In this document: positions 55,509 through 64,000 of the stretch, piece after piece
Layout of the letters: each line of letters begins with the position of its first letter
Numbering within the stretch: the stretch's first letter is position 1
Assembly: GCF_003751385.1 (NCBI RefSeq)
Contig: NZ_RJVA01000009.1
Span: 496,001-560,000 of the forward strand
DNA length: 64,000 bases
Direction: 5' to 3'
DNA from: Desulfosoma caldarium
Lineage (GTDB): Bacteria; Desulfobacterota; Syntrophobacteria; Syntrophobacterales; DSM-9756
The notes under the pieces: model-generated
Seen by the model: the letters and a program-made list of their open reading frames with translations, nothing else
What the model was told of the DNA's origin: nothing
The model's database searches: none
Made by a program: the position numbers and the translations under genes

Positions 55509-56629
55509 GCGGCTTTGAACGAACCATGTCCCCACGCCCCTCGCAAACACCGGATGACCTCAAGCCGCCCGTGACCACGGTGGGACCCCTGGGATGGCTG
55601 AGAAAAAATCTTTTTAACACCCCGTTAAATGCCGTCCTGACAGGCCTTACCCTCTTTTTTCTATGGAAAACCGTTCTGCCCTTCTTTCGATGGGCTTTTG
55701 TCGATGCCGTGTGGGTCGGCCCTTCCAACCTGTGCCGGCAATCGGAAGGGGCGTGCTGGTCGGTGATCAGCCAAAATATCCGGTTCATTCTGTTTGGTTT
55801 CTATCCCTATGATCAACAATGGCGGCCCATCACGGCCATGCTCTTGTTGTTAGGCCTCGTGTTTTTTTCCAGAGACCGCAAGTTCTGGACTAAAACCTTG
55901 GCCTGTGCCTGGATCGTGGGTTTAGGGGCCATGGGCACGCTGATGGCGGGAGGCCTCTTTGGGCTCCCCCCCGTGGAAAGCACACAATGGGGGGGGCTTC
56001 CTCTGACCCTTCTTCTCGCCGTCTTCGGTCTTACGGCGGCCTACCCGCTGGGTGTCCTTTTGGCTTTGGGACGCCAGTCCCGCCTTCCCGCCGTAAAGCT
56101 GCTCTGTGTCGTCTATATTGAACTGATTCGAGGCGTGCCCCTCATTAGTTTGCTTTTCATGGCCTCCATCATCTTTCCCCTATTTCTCCCCGCCGGCATC
56201 ACGATTAACAAGATCCTGCGGGCTCAGGTTGCCATCATTCTGTTTACCGCGGCCTACATTGCGGAAGTGGTGCGCGGCGGACTTCAAGCCATACCCAAAG
56301 GGCAGTATGAAGCGGCCGAATCCTTGGGGCTCAACTACTATCTCACCATGCGCCTCGTGGTACTTCCCCAGGCTCTAAAAATCGTGATTCCACCGACCGT
56401 GAGCATTCTGATCTCCGCCTTCAAGGATACCTCTCTGGTGGTCATCATCGCGCTCTACGATGTACTGAAGACAACCCAAACCGTGTTGTCCAACCCGGAA
56501 TGGATGGGCTTTAGCCGAGAAGCCTATCTGTTCCTCGCCATACTCTATTTCGCGGGTTGCTTCTCCATGTCCCATGCAGGTCGCCGACTGGAAAGGCAGC
56601 TTTCCACGAACCGTCAGGAGGGTGGCTGA
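55505..56629 (+). CDS. aapM: General L-amino acid ABC transporter permease
   Basis: This second inner-membrane permease has 374 residues. It shares the HisM core: AYPLGVLLALGRQSRLPAVK, CVVYIELIRGVPLISLLFMAS, EAA loop LQAIPKGQYEAAESLGLNYY and VVLPQALKIVIPPTVSILIS. The long N-terminal extension with its own helices and a Cys-containing loop (NLCRQSEGAC) is as in AapM. It is coupled to aapQ by the four-base ATGA overlap. Confidence 0.94.
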   Translation: MSGFERTMSPRPSQTPDDLKPPVTTVGPLGWLRKNLFNTPLNAVLTGLTLFFLWKTVLPFFRWAFVDAVWVGPSNLCRQSEGACWSVISQNIRFILFGFYPYDQQWRPITAMLLLLGLVFFSRDRKFWTKTLACAWIVGLGAMGTLMAGGLFGLPPVESTQWGGLPLTLLLAVFGLTAAYPLGVLLALGRQSRLPAVKLLCVVYIELIRGVPLISLLFMASIIFPLFLPAGITINKILRAQVAIILFTAAYIAEVVRGGLQAIPKGQYEAAESLGLNYYLTMRLVVLPQALKIVIPPTVSILISAFKDTSLVVIIALYDVLKTTQTVLSNPEWMGFSREAYLFLAILYFAGCFSMSHAGRRLERQLSTNRQEGG

Positions 56630-56774
56630 GATGGCGCTTCCTGTTTTCCATGGTGGAGCACAGCCCAGGCCGAAAAAACCTTATGCCGGCTTCAACAATC
56701 CTGTTCGAGAAGTTATCATTTGACCGCTATGGCATAAATCAAGATGTGACCCACGTGGGACAGAGGTAAGGTCC

Positions 56775-57545
56775 ATGACAAACACAGCACTTCACCAGCC
56801 GCCGGCCGACACCGCTCCCATGCTGGAAATGATCGATGTGCACAAGTGGTTCGGCGAATTTCACGTCCTTCGCGGTATCAACCTCACCGTGCACGCCAAG
56901 GAACGAATCGTCATCTGCGGCCCGTCAGGCTCCGGCAAATCGACCCTCATTCGATGCATCAACCGATTGGAAGAACATCAAAGGGGTCGCATCATCGTGA
57001 ATGGCATCGAACTGACCCACAATATCAAGAACATTGAAAAAATCCGCTCCGAAGTGGGCATGGTCTTTCAGCACTTTAATCTGTTTCCACACCTGACCGT
57101 GCTGGACAACCTCACCCTAGGCCCCATATGGGTACGCAAGATTCCGCGAAAACAGGCGGAAGAAATGGCCATGTATTACCTGGAAAAAGTCCATATCGCC
57201 GATCAGGCGCGCAAGTATCCGGGGCAGCTTTCCGGAGGTCAGCAACAACGGGTGGCCATCGCTCGAAGCCTGTGCATGAACCCCAAGGTTATGCTCTTTG
57301 ATGAACCCACTTCAGCCCTGGATCCTGAAATGATCAAAGAAGTCCTGGACGTCATGATCGAACTGGCCCAGGAAGGCATGACCATGCTTGTGGTCACCCA
57401 TGAAATGGGCTTCGCTCGAAGTGTGGCCCATCGGGTTCTGTTCATGGACGGAGGGCGCGTGGTGGAGGAAAATACTCCCGAAGAATTTTTCTCCAATCCC
57501 AAGCACGAGCGCACCCGTCTGTTTCTCAGCCAGATCCTTCACTGA
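56775..57545 (+). CDS. aapP: General L-amino acid ABC transporter ATP-binding protein
   Basis: This cytoplasmic ATPase has 256 residues. It shows Walker [11 protein letters not shown]-loop [17 protein letters not shown], signature [15 protein letters not shown], Walker [16 protein letters not shown] and H-loop [13 protein letters not shown]. This matches polar amino-acid uptake ATPases (GlnQ/AapP). It starts 145 bases after aapM and closes the operon. Confidence 0.95.
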   Translation: MTNTALHQPPADTAPMLEMIDVHKWFGEFHVLRGINLTVHAKERIVICGPSGSGKSTLIRCINRLEEHQRGRIIVNGIELTHNIKNIEKIRSEVGMVFQHFNLFPHLTVLDNLTLGPIWVRKIPRKQAEEMAMYYLEKVHIADQARKYPGQLSGGQQQRVAIARSLCMNPKVMLFDEPTSALDPEMIKEVLDVMIELAQEGMTMLVVTHEMGFARSVAHRVLFMDGGRVVEENTPEEFFSNPKHERTRLFLSQILH

Positions 57546-57815
57546 ACTTAAGCTGGCGCGACCCCGTCGGCTTTGGCCTTAAGGGCATTCCATGGAACAA
57601 TGCCCCTGGCTTTGAAAGCATAGGCATTTTGCCTGCTCTTTTGGCACACAAGAGGCTCGCCCTCCCAGGGGATCAAGCCGTGATCGGTCCGGTCTCGGGC
57701 CAGATGATTGGCCGACCGTGGGTTTTGAGGCTCCGTCTCCCACGATTCCAAATCGGGTGCCGTCGAGGCGCCCTATGCATCAAGGGTGACCGCATGCCTG
57801 CACGGAGGATCTTCT

Positions 57816-58769
57816 GTGGCCTGGAATGGATACTCGAAACCCGTCAAGGCTTCGGCGCAGCCTTTGAAAGAACCCCAAGACGCGTTCTGGGATGTGTTCG
57901 GGTTGGGCCAATGTTCCTTGGATTACCTTGGGATCATCGACCGATTTCCTCAAGCGGACAGCAAGTGTGAATTTCGAGGCTTGACCATGCAGGGAGGCGG
58001 CCCTGTCGCCACGGCGCTGGTGGCCCTAAACCGCTGGGGAAAACGCTGCCTTCTGTGCGGCGTGGTGGGAGACGACCCTTTCGGCGAAGCCATTCTTCAG
58101 TCGCTCCACAACGAAGGGGTTCATACGGACGGCGTGCAGGTGCGCACCGAAGGCGCATCCCAATTTGCCTTTATTGCCGCGGAACCCGCCACGGCACGGC
58201 GCACCATCTTTTGGCGGCGTCCGACGGGAGCGCCCCTGCGCCCGGATGAGGTGCCTTGGCAGGAGGTCCGTCGAAGCCGAGTGATTCTCACCGACGGCTT
58301 TTTCATGGACGCGGCCCTGGCGCTGGCTCGAAAGGCCCGAGCTTGGAACATTCCCGTGGTCGTGGATGCAGGATCCCTTCGCGACGGCATGCTGGATCTG
58401 GCGCGATGGAGCGATCATTTCATTGCGTCGGAGGTTTTTGCCCGAAGCCTTATGGGGACCGAGGATTCGGAAGGGGCGTGCCGAAAACTGGCCAGTCTTG
58501 GACCCGAGGTGGTGGGGGTCACCCTGGGCGCGCGAGGAAGCGTCTTTTACTACCGAGGCCGGTTGGCCTTTCAGGAAGCCTATGCCGTGGATGTTGTGGA
58601 CACCACGGGATGCGGCGATGTCTTTCACGGAGCCTACGTCTACGGACTGCTAGAAGGATGGCCCGTTCATGAGCGTTTTCGGCGCGCCTCGTGGGCGGCG
58701 GCTCAGGTAGCCCGCCGCCTGGGAGGCCGTGCAGGCATTCCCGCCTCGCTTCAGGGACCCATACCGTAA
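57816..58769 (+). CDS. PfkB-family carbohydrate kinase
   Basis: This ribokinase-like enzyme has 317 residues from GTG 57816, chosen because GGAGG lies seven bases upstream; a GTG at 57786 is also in frame. Motifs: MQGGGPVATALVALNRWGKRC (substrate side), GVVGDDPFGEAILQSLHNEG (PfkB signature 1 region) and VVDTTGCGDVFHGAYVYGLLEG (signature 2, with the catalytic Asp). Its sugar or nucleoside substrate is unknown. The usual GAGD is GCGD here. It is followed after 97 bases by the CinA-type protein, same strand. Confidence 0.88.
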   Translation: MAWNGYSKPVKASAQPLKEPQDAFWDVFGLGQCSLDYLGIIDRFPQADSKCEFRGLTMQGGGPVATALVALNRWGKRCLLCGVVGDDPFGEAILQSLHNEGVHTDGVQVRTEGASQFAFIAAEPATARRTIFWRRPTGAPLRPDEVPWQEVRRSRVILTDGFFMDAALALARKARAWNIPVVVDAGSLRDGMLDLARWSDHFIASEVFARSLMGTEDSEGACRKLASLGPEVVGVTLGARGSVFYYRGRLAFQEAYAVDVVDTTGCGDVFHGAYVYGLLEGWPVHERFRRASWAAAQVARRLGGRAGIPASLQGPIP

Positions 58770-58866
58770 GCTTTACCTCAAAGCCCACCCGGAGTTACAT
58801 TGCGTCGCCAGGGCTTTCGTCGTGCATGCGCGGACATTTCCCCAAAAAAGCGAGGTCGTAGAACCC

Positions 58867-59661
58867 ATGGGCCATGAAAAACGATGGTGCCAACCCGCCG
58901 TGATCACCGTGGGCCAGGAAGTGCTCTATGGAGAAAGGCCCAATGACAACCTCCTCTGGCTTCTTCGAGCCTTTGAAAGCTTCGGGATTCCGGCTGCCGT
59001 GGCCATGGTGCTGCCCGACGATGAGGTGGCCATCGGAAAGCACCTGGCCTTTCTTGTGAGTCAAGGGTACCGGCCCATTTTTGTTTCCGGAGGCATAGGA
59101 GGCACCCACGACGATCGCACACGCCAAGGCATCGCCCTGGCCTTGCAACGCCCGTTGGTACGGCACGAGGAATGCTTTGCCCTGCTGGCTCGCCGGTACG
59201 GCACCCGTTTCACCGAGCAACGCCAAAGAATGGCTTGGCTTCCTCAAGGAGCGCAGCTCATGGCCAATCCCCTTGGAGCCCCCGGATTTTTCGTGGATCC
59301 CGTGTATGCCTTTCCGGGATTTCCTCAAATGCTTCATCCTATGGCCCAGAAAGTGCTCGAAGATCTGCTGCGCATGGAAGCTCCACCGGAAAGGCGAGTC
59401 CTGGAACTGACCTTGAAAATTCCCGAAGGTGACATTGCGGAAGAGGTGGAATCGTTCGCCGCACGGCACCCCTCCGTGGAAATCGGCCTCTACCCCAGCA
59501 TCACTCCTGAAGGGCCTACGGTGTGTGTGCGATGCCGAGGCTCCATGAACGCGGCATCAGACTGGAATGCCGTGCACGCGTTCCTCAAAAAGCTTGAAGC
59601 CTCTCACCCCGTTGTGGAACCCCTACACGAGGTGCCGCCGCCATCCCCGCAGCTAGTCTAA
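58867..59661 (+). CDS. CinA N-terminal/MoCF-type domain protein
   Basis: The 264 residues start at ATG 58867, with GAGGT ten bases upstream; the frame is open further 5' over the kinase gene. The N-terminal 170 residues match the molybdopterin-binding (MoaB/MogA/CinA) fold: ITVGQEVLYGERPNDNLLWL, GYRPIFVSGGIGGTHDDRTR (usual GGxGPTxDD motif, here GGIGGTHDD) and QLMANPLGAPGFFVDPVYAF with VYAFPGFPQMLHPMA. The C-terminal part resembles the middle region of CinA, but the nicotinamide-deamidase domain is absent. A role in NAD repair or in Mo/W cofactor synthesis cannot be assigned. Confidence 0.82.
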   Translation: MGHEKRWCQPAVITVGQEVLYGERPNDNLLWLLRAFESFGIPAAVAMVLPDDEVAIGKHLAFLVSQGYRPIFVSGGIGGTHDDRTRQGIALALQRPLVRHEECFALLARRYGTRFTEQRQRMAWLPQGAQLMANPLGAPGFFVDPVYAFPGFPQMLHPMAQKVLEDLLRMEAPPERRVLELTLKIPEGDIAEEVESFAARHPSVEIGLYPSITPEGPTVCVRCRGSMNAASDWNAVHAFLKKLEASHPVVEPLHEVPPPSPQLV

Positions 59662-59790
59662 GCATGCCTTCAGGATCTCATTCCGAACTAGCACCGCACG
59701 CCGCGATACGCGTTCGCCGCGTGTGGCGCTTACCCATGGAACATTTTCGGTCAAGCAGCCTGTAAACCACTGCCTCGTGCCAAGGCCGGT

Positions 59791-60846
59791 TCACGCGTCG
59801 TTGACGGCATCGATGAATTGGCGCAGCCTGCCAAAATCCCTGCGATGAAAGTCCACATAGAGGTGACTGAGTCCGGCGCAGTCAGGTTCGTCCTTTTCTT
59901 CTTCGAGAGGAGGCCCCAGACGAATGGTGCCACCGGGTCGCAGAATGTCCTGAAAATCTCTACGCAAGTCATCCTCGGCCCCCGAAGGCAGAGGCTGCGA
60001 CAAGCGAAGAATAAGGCCGTCTCTGGTGTATCGAAGACTATGGTAACGCCGATAGAATCGACGAATTTCGTTAACGGCCCCTTTGACGGAAGGAATCCGC
60101 CGAAACAGATGAAAATCACTGGGGGAAATGAGTCCTCGGGACAAAAGTTCATCTTTAAGAAACTGGATAAACCGCACCCAATAGGTCCCTTCTGGGGCTT
60201 CCAAGAACACCAGAGGTACGGGGTTATGTTTTCCGGTCTGCAGCAAAGTCAAGGTTTCCATGGCCTCGTCCATGGTGCCAAATCCTCCGGGAAACAAGGC
60301 CACCCCATCGGCTTCCTTGAGAAACGCCACCTTGCGGTTGAAAAAATACTTGTAGGTGATGGATCTCGGAGTCTGGTGCACCACCGGGTTCATGGTCTGT
60401 TCAAAAGGCAATCGAATGTTGACACCAAAGGAATGCTCTGGTCCGGCCCCTTCATTAGCTGCCTGCATAATGCCTGGCCCTCCGCCGGTGATGACCATAA
60501 AGCCGGAGGCGGCGAGCGCCTGCCCAAATTCGCGGGCCATGACGTACATGGGTTCATGGGGCCCCGTCCGCGCGGAACCAAACACGGTCACTTTTCTCTT
60601 GTGCCGGTAAGGGCCAAAGATCTTGGCCGTAAATCGCATTTCCTTGAGGGTGGTGTTCATGAGCTTGAGGTCCAAGAGGGAGCGGGACTCCTGTCCAGCC
60701 TTGAGTGCCGCCAGAATCATTTCCCGAACTAGGCCGCGATGCTGAACACCTCCGGCTCGGTCCATGAGTTCTTCAATAAGAGGGTCGATGTCTTCGTTGG
60801 GTTGGCTAAACGACAAGGTGCGTTTCACCCGTTGCGCTTCTTCCAT
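59791..60846 (-). CDS. LOG-family (lysine-decarboxylase-like) Rossmann protein with C-terminal extension
   Basis: This 351-residue relative of LOG/PpnN nucleotide 5'-monophosphate phosphoribohydrolases has an N-terminal helical part (about 1-80), the Rossmann core (about 85-265) with TGGGPGIMQAANEGAGP and the catalytic PGGFGTMDEAMETLTLLQ, and a C-terminal extension (about 270-351) ending in a charged tail. Family members cleave N-glycosidic bonds of nucleotides; the substrate here is unproven. It lies alone on the minus strand, divergent from the SbcC-like gene. Confidence 0.88.
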   Translation of the reverse strand: MEEAQRVKRTLSFSQPNEDIDPLIEELMDRAGGVQHRGLVREMILAALKAGQESRSLLDLKLMNTTLKEMRFTAKIFGPYRHKRKVTVFGSARTGPHEPMYVMAREFGQALAASGFMVITGGGPGIMQAANEGAGPEHSFGVNIRLPFEQTMNPVVHQTPRSITYKYFFNRKVAFLKEADGVALFPGGFGTMDEAMETLTLLQTGKHNPVPLVFLEAPEGTYWVRFIQFLKDELLSRGLISPSDFHLFRRIPSVKGAVNEIRRFYRRYHSLRYTRDGLILRLSQPLPSGAEDDLRRDFQDILRPGGTIRLGPPLEEEKDEPDCAGLSHLYVDFHRRDFGRLRQFIDAVNDA

Positions 60847-60984
60847 AGATTATGCATCCTTTCCGCTACGATGGCGATTCATGGAACACATCCTGTGACG
60901 AGGAAAGTCCGTTTACACCGGTCCTGTGAACCGGTATAGAGGCACCAAGATGAATCCATGGTGTCCAGAGGATTAAGAAGGGCC

Positions 60985-62553
60985 ATGATCCATCGGCTGA
61001 TTATTGAAAATTTTATGACCCACAAGCACACCGTCCTGGAATTGCATCCAAACGTGACGGTGCTCACCGGCCCCAACAATACGGGAAAAAGCGCCATCGT
61101 GGAAGCGCTGCGCTGCGTTGCTGAAAATCCGCCCTCGGCACAACTCATTCGCCATGGTGCCTCCAAGGCCGTGGTGCGGGTAGAAATGAACGACGGCTCG
61201 TGGGTTCAGTGGGAGCGCACGGCGGGGTCCGTGGTTTACAGAGTGCGCTTTGCAAACGGCACAGAAGATTTTTATGCCAAGGTGGGACGCGGGGCCGTTC
61301 CGGAAGACATTCGAGCTCTGCTGCGGCTTCACAGCCTGCCCACGGAAACCGGGCCTGTGGATGTCCACATCGGCCATCAAAAGACTCCCATCTTTTTGCT
61401 GGATCAATCGGGTAGTCAGGCTGCCGCTTTTTTTGCGGCATCCACGGAAGCCGACTACCTTTTGGCCGTGCAACAGGCTCTGAAGGAACGAACCGCTGAA
61501 GCGCAAAGAGAACGCAAACGTCTGCTGGAAGAAGTCCAGCAGTTGGAAAAGGACCTGCTCGCCTTTGCCCCTCTGCCTGCTCTGGCCCAACAGATGGCTC
61601 AGGCCGAAAAACTGTATGCGCACATCGAGGTAACCCGCCGAACCGTTCCCGTTCTGGAAGCGCAGATTCACAAGGCGGACGATCTGACACAGCGCCTGGA
61701 TCTGTGGACTCAAAAGGCCCAGCACCTTCAACAGCTCGAAACACCCCCCGATGTGCACGACACGTTATCACTCCAAGGCTTTGTGAATCGGCTTGAAAAA
61801 GCGCAACAGTCGCTTCAAGAAATCAACACAATCTTAGGATGCCTTGCGCCCCTTGGCATCCCGCCGCAGATCAAGAACACCGCTGCACTGCACGAACTTG
61901 TTGGCGCCATGGTGAGGACACGTCGCAGCCTTGAGCGACGGTGGCAAGCTTCCTCGGTGCTCGGCCGAACGGAAAAGCCTCCTTCGCTGTCGAACACGGA
62001 GGCCTTGGCCCGGCTGGTCGCGCGCCTGGACAAGACCGTGCAACGCCTTCAGGTGGAAAACCGGCGAAAAGAAGTCGCCTCTACCCTGCAGCCTCCCCCT
62101 GCTCTGCGACCTGTGCACGGAATGGTACAAACGCTGGAAGCCCTTACGGAACGGCTCCAAAGCCTGCACAACACATCCGTGCGCCATGACGCTCTGGCCC
62201 CGCTGAAAGCGCCCCCGGAGACTCGCTCTCTTCAGGATCTGCATCAGACGCTGAAGGCTTTGGAAACGATGCACGAAGCGGTATTCACCCTGAAGGCTTG
62301 CGGTAAAAGTCTCAAGGCGCTGGCATCTCCGCCGTCTCTTCGCGATCCCAAGCCCGTGCAGCGGCTTGTGGAAGCCATGGAGCGGCTTCAGGAACAATGG
62401 CAGCGCACGCGGCAGCTTCAACAAAACGTGCAACGGCAAATGGAAGAAAAGCGACAAGCCGTTGAAAAACTCCTGCAGAACATGCCCGTGTGCCCCTTTT
62501 GTCGCCAGCCCATAGATCCCCATCATTTTCTGGAGCGCGCCCATGGGGAATGA
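60985..62553 (+). CDS. Rad50/SbcC-type ATPase, N-terminal half only, ending after a CxxC hook
   Basis: This protein has 522 residues from ATG 60985, with AAGAAGG upstream; an ATG nine codons earlier (60958) has a poor site. The N-terminus is an SMC/Rad50 ATPase lobe: MIHRLIIENFMTHKHTVLEL and Walker A GPNNTGKS (29-36), with LDQSGSQAAAFFAAST where the Q-loop region is expected. A long helical, Gln/Leu/Arg-rich coiled-coil arm follows (about 160-495) and then VCPFCRQPIDPHHF, a zinc-hook CxxC (Cys503, Cys506). The protein stops 16 residues later. The second arm, LSGG-type signature and Walker B of a complete Rad50/SbcC are absent. It overlaps the phosphoesterase gene by 11 bases. Confidence 0.85.
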   Translation: MIHRLIIENFMTHKHTVLELHPNVTVLTGPNNTGKSAIVEALRCVAENPPSAQLIRHGASKAVVRVEMNDGSWVQWERTAGSVVYRVRFANGTEDFYAKVGRGAVPEDIRALLRLHSLPTETGPVDVHIGHQKTPIFLLDQSGSQAAAFFAASTEADYLLAVQQALKERTAEAQRERKRLLEEVQQLEKDLLAFAPLPALAQQMAQAEKLYAHIEVTRRTVPVLEAQIHKADDLTQRLDLWTQKAQHLQQLETPPDVHDTLSLQGFVNRLEKAQQSLQEINTILGCLAPLGIPPQIKNTAALHELVGAMVRTRRSLERRWQASSVLGRTEKPPSLSNTEALARLVARLDKTVQRLQVENRRKEVASTLQPPPALRPVHGMVQTLEALTERLQSLHNTSVRHDALAPLKAPPETRSLQDLHQTLKALETMHEAVFTLKACGKSLKALASPPSLRDPKPVQRLVEAMERLQEQWQRTRQLQQNVQRQMEEKRQAVEKLLQNMPVCPFCRQPIDPHHFLERAHGE

Positions 62554-63538
62554 GCCTTGGATTGTCGACGCCGAACAGACGGTGACCCTGGCTACCGTGA
62601 CCGGTTTTTCCGGCCTTCTCTTCATAGGGGACCCTCATGTGGCGGCCTATCCCCCTGGGCATCGTACGGACGACTACCGTTCCGCCGTCCTCGGCAAGCT
62701 GGCCCACTGCTTGCGAGAAGCCCGGGAACGTCGGCTTCTTCCCGTGATTCTCGGGGATCTCTTTCATGTGCCAAGGGACAACCCCAACGGGTTGCTGGTG
62801 AAGCTCATGGAACTTTTTCGGCCCACTTCCCCTTGGGTTCTGGTCGGCAACCACGACAAGTACGAAGCGCGGTTGACCCAGGACGTTTCCTTGGCCGTTT
62901 TGCGTGCCGCTCAAGTCCTCGTGCTCCTGGATCGGGCCGGCCCCGTGGCATGGCTGCAGCTGGACAACACTCGGGTGCTTCTGGGCGCCTCTCCGGACTG
63001 GACCCCCATACCTTCGGCCGTCCAAGCCAATGAGGTCGACAAGGTGGTCTGGATCACTCACCACAACGTGCGTTTTCCCGATTATGAAGCCGGGCGCATC
63101 GCGCTTCGAGAAATTCCCGGAGTAGACTTGGTGGTGAACGGACACATTCATACGCCCAAACCTCCGCAGCGGCGAGGTCAAACCCTGTGGGTGAATCCGG
63201 GAAGTCTGACCCGCATCACACGAAGCGCCGTCACGCGAAACCTTCGGCCTGCCGTCGCTCTGTGGACCCCGCGACACGAGGAACCCGTTCGGCTGGAGGT
63301 GCCCCATGCTCCCTTTGATGACATCTTCCCTTCCCTGGATACTCCCTTGAACCCGGAAGGAGAAGTGCTCGATGCGTCGCGCTTCATTCAAGGCCTGGAG
63401 AACTTGGCCCTTCGAAAAACCACGGAGGGTGTCGGTCTCAAGGCCTTTCTGGAAGCCAACCTGGATCCCTCGGATCCTGTAACGCCCATTATCTGGACTC
63501 TTTACGAGGAGGTGATCGGTCGTGTCAACAAAGCATGA
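62543..63538 (+). CDS. Mre11/SbcD-type metallophosphoesterase
   Basis: The 331 residues form a calcineurin-like phosphoesterase domain (about 20-235) with all five metal motifs: GDPH (Asp30, His32), GDLFH (71-75), GNHD (102-105), THHN (His173, His174) and GHIH (200-203). A C-terminal cap region (about 236-331) is divergent. The order of motifs and the adjacent Rad50-like ATPase point to a DNA end-processing nuclease. The first motif has GD rather than the usual SD. The gene overlaps its upstream neighbour by 11 and its downstream neighbour by 17 bases. Confidence 0.88.
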   Translation: MGNEPWIVDAEQTVTLATVTGFSGLLFIGDPHVAAYPPGHRTDDYRSAVLGKLAHCLREARERRLLPVILGDLFHVPRDNPNGLLVKLMELFRPTSPWVLVGNHDKYEARLTQDVSLAVLRAAQVLVLLDRAGPVAWLQLDNTRVLLGASPDWTPIPSAVQANEVDKVVWITHHNVRFPDYEAGRIALREIPGVDLVVNGHIHTPKPPQRRGQTLWVNPGSLTRITRSAVTRNLRPAVALWTPRHEEPVRLEVPHAPFDDIFPSLDTPLNPEGEVLDASRFIQGLENLALRKTTEGVGLKAFLEANLDPSDPVTPIIWTLYEEVIGRVNKA

Positions 63539-63863
63539 ACGTGCTTCCACTCCGTCCATTCCCGAAGAAGACAGGAAAATTCAGGAAGCCCTGGAAGCCC
63601 TGCGCAAAGAATACGACGGACTTCACAAGAAACAGATTGAAACCGAGACCACCTTGCAAAACCTCAAGGATCAGTTGGAAGAGCTGAAAAAGCACGCCGA
63701 AGCCGAATACGGCACCAGTGACGTGGAGGAACTCAAAGCCATGCTCGCCCAATGGCGTGAGGAAAACGCCCGCAAAGTGGCCGAATACGAGGCCCACATT
63801 CGATCCATCAAGGAAGCTCTGGAAACCATTGAGGCTTCGGCCGACTCGGGAAGTCCATCGTGA
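63522..63863 (+). CDS. Small coiled-coil protein in the Rad50-Mre11-like operon
   Basis: This 113-residue protein starts at GTG 63522, with AGGAGG eight bases upstream. Nearly all of it (about 18-105) is charged, heptad-patterned helix, for example IQEALEALRKEYDGLHKKQ and LKDQLEELKKHAEAEYG, broken by a short TSDVEELKAM. It has no Cys, catalytic motif, signal or membrane segment. I recognise no named family. Its stop overlaps the next start (GTGA). Confidence 0.85.
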   Translation: MSTKHERASTPSIPEEDRKIQEALEALRKEYDGLHKKQIETETTLQNLKDQLEELKKHAEAEYGTSDVEELKAMLAQWREENARKVAEYEAHIRSIKEALETIEASADSGSPS

Positions 63864-64000
63864 ACGGGCTGTCATCTTCCACCATCAGCTTGGACGCTGT
63901 GCCTTCGCCCAAGGATTTGCGCGATCGTATGACGGCGCTGCAATACCGCGCGGAAACTCTGGAAAAACAGCGTCAGGACGTGACGCGGCATCTTAAAGAA
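63860..64000 (+). CDS. Start of a fourth gene in the operon, cut by the window edge
   Basis: GTG 63860 overlaps the upstream stop as GTGA. The 47 codons visible read on with no stop: a short Ser-rich lead, then a helical, charged stretch (LRDRMTALQYRAETLEKQRQ) of coiled-coil character. The rest lies outside the window. A C-terminal Rad50 half would be the most informative possibility, but this stretch does not prove it. Confidence 0.7.
   Translation, partial: MNGLSSSTISLDAVPSPKDLRDRMTALQYRAETLEKQRQDVTRHLKE

Noticed and set aside
1-64000. CRISPR arrays, tRNA or rRNA genes
   Set aside because: No regular repeat-spacer pattern, no tRNA-like cloverleaf with CCA-flanking arms and no rRNA-like conserved stretch was recognised by reading; small RNAs could still be missed.

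Overview
The window looks like a chromosome segment from a GC-rich, anaerobic, probably sulfate-reducing Desulfobacterota (a Syntrophobacteria-type deltaproteobacterium is my best guess). The pointers are a selenocysteine-containing HdrA-type flavoprotein, a tungstate transporter, a ferredoxin-type 2-oxoacid oxidoreductase and PSP1/RicT linked to holB and metG. The taxonomic call is inference; no rRNA or other phylogenetic marker was tested.

Layout. 1-7.8 kb (- strand): a very large HdrA-GltD-HdrA fusion protein, cut by the left edge and read through an in-frame UGA, then a hybrid sensor kinase. 8.1-9.5 kb: MgtE Mg2+ channel. 10.2-13.4 kb (+): transketolase and a Cys/Met-metabolism PLP enzyme, followed by a decayed glutamine amidotransferase. 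14.6-21.5 kb (-): an envelope-type cluster of a DUF4126 membrane protein, two dynamin-like GTPases, a tiny membrane protein and a PpiD-like chaperone. 21.7-27.4 kb (+): a compact housekeeping operon (YhaM-like nuclease, tmk, holB, ricT, metG). 27.5-30.3 kb (-): tupABC tungstate uptake with a ModE-like palindrome inside its promoter. 30.8-33.4 kb: two decayed IS1380-type transposases. 33.4-38.4 kb (-): a complete 2-oxoacid dehydrogenase operon (E1a, E1b, E2, E3). 38.7-42.7 kb: an unrecognised small protein, a lipoprotein, a class V aminotransferase and an M48 protease.

42.9-52.6 kb (-) is a long co-directional run: ferredoxin-type 2-oxoacid oxidoreductase (alpha, and a beta-gamma fusion), then TolC, a membrane fusion protein, an ABC ATPase, two MacB-type permeases and a membrane-anchored SUMF1-domain protein. 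This is a tripartite exporter with an accessory factor. 53.0-57.5 kb (+) is an AapJQMP general amino-acid ABC transporter, followed by a PfkB-family sugar kinase, a CinA-type domain protein and a LOG-family protein.

The right edge (61-64 kb, +) holds the most unusual locus. Four translationally coupled genes encode the N-terminal half of a Rad50/SbcC-type ATPase ending just after its CxxC hook, an Mre11/SbcD-type phosphoesterase, a small coiled-coil protein, and the start of a fourth coiled-coil protein cut by the window edge. I read this as a possible split Rad50-Mre11 complex. The other items most worth following are the selenoprotein HdrA with its candidate SECIS hairpin and the tandem dynamin-like GTPases. 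No tRNA, rRNA or CRISPR array was recognised.
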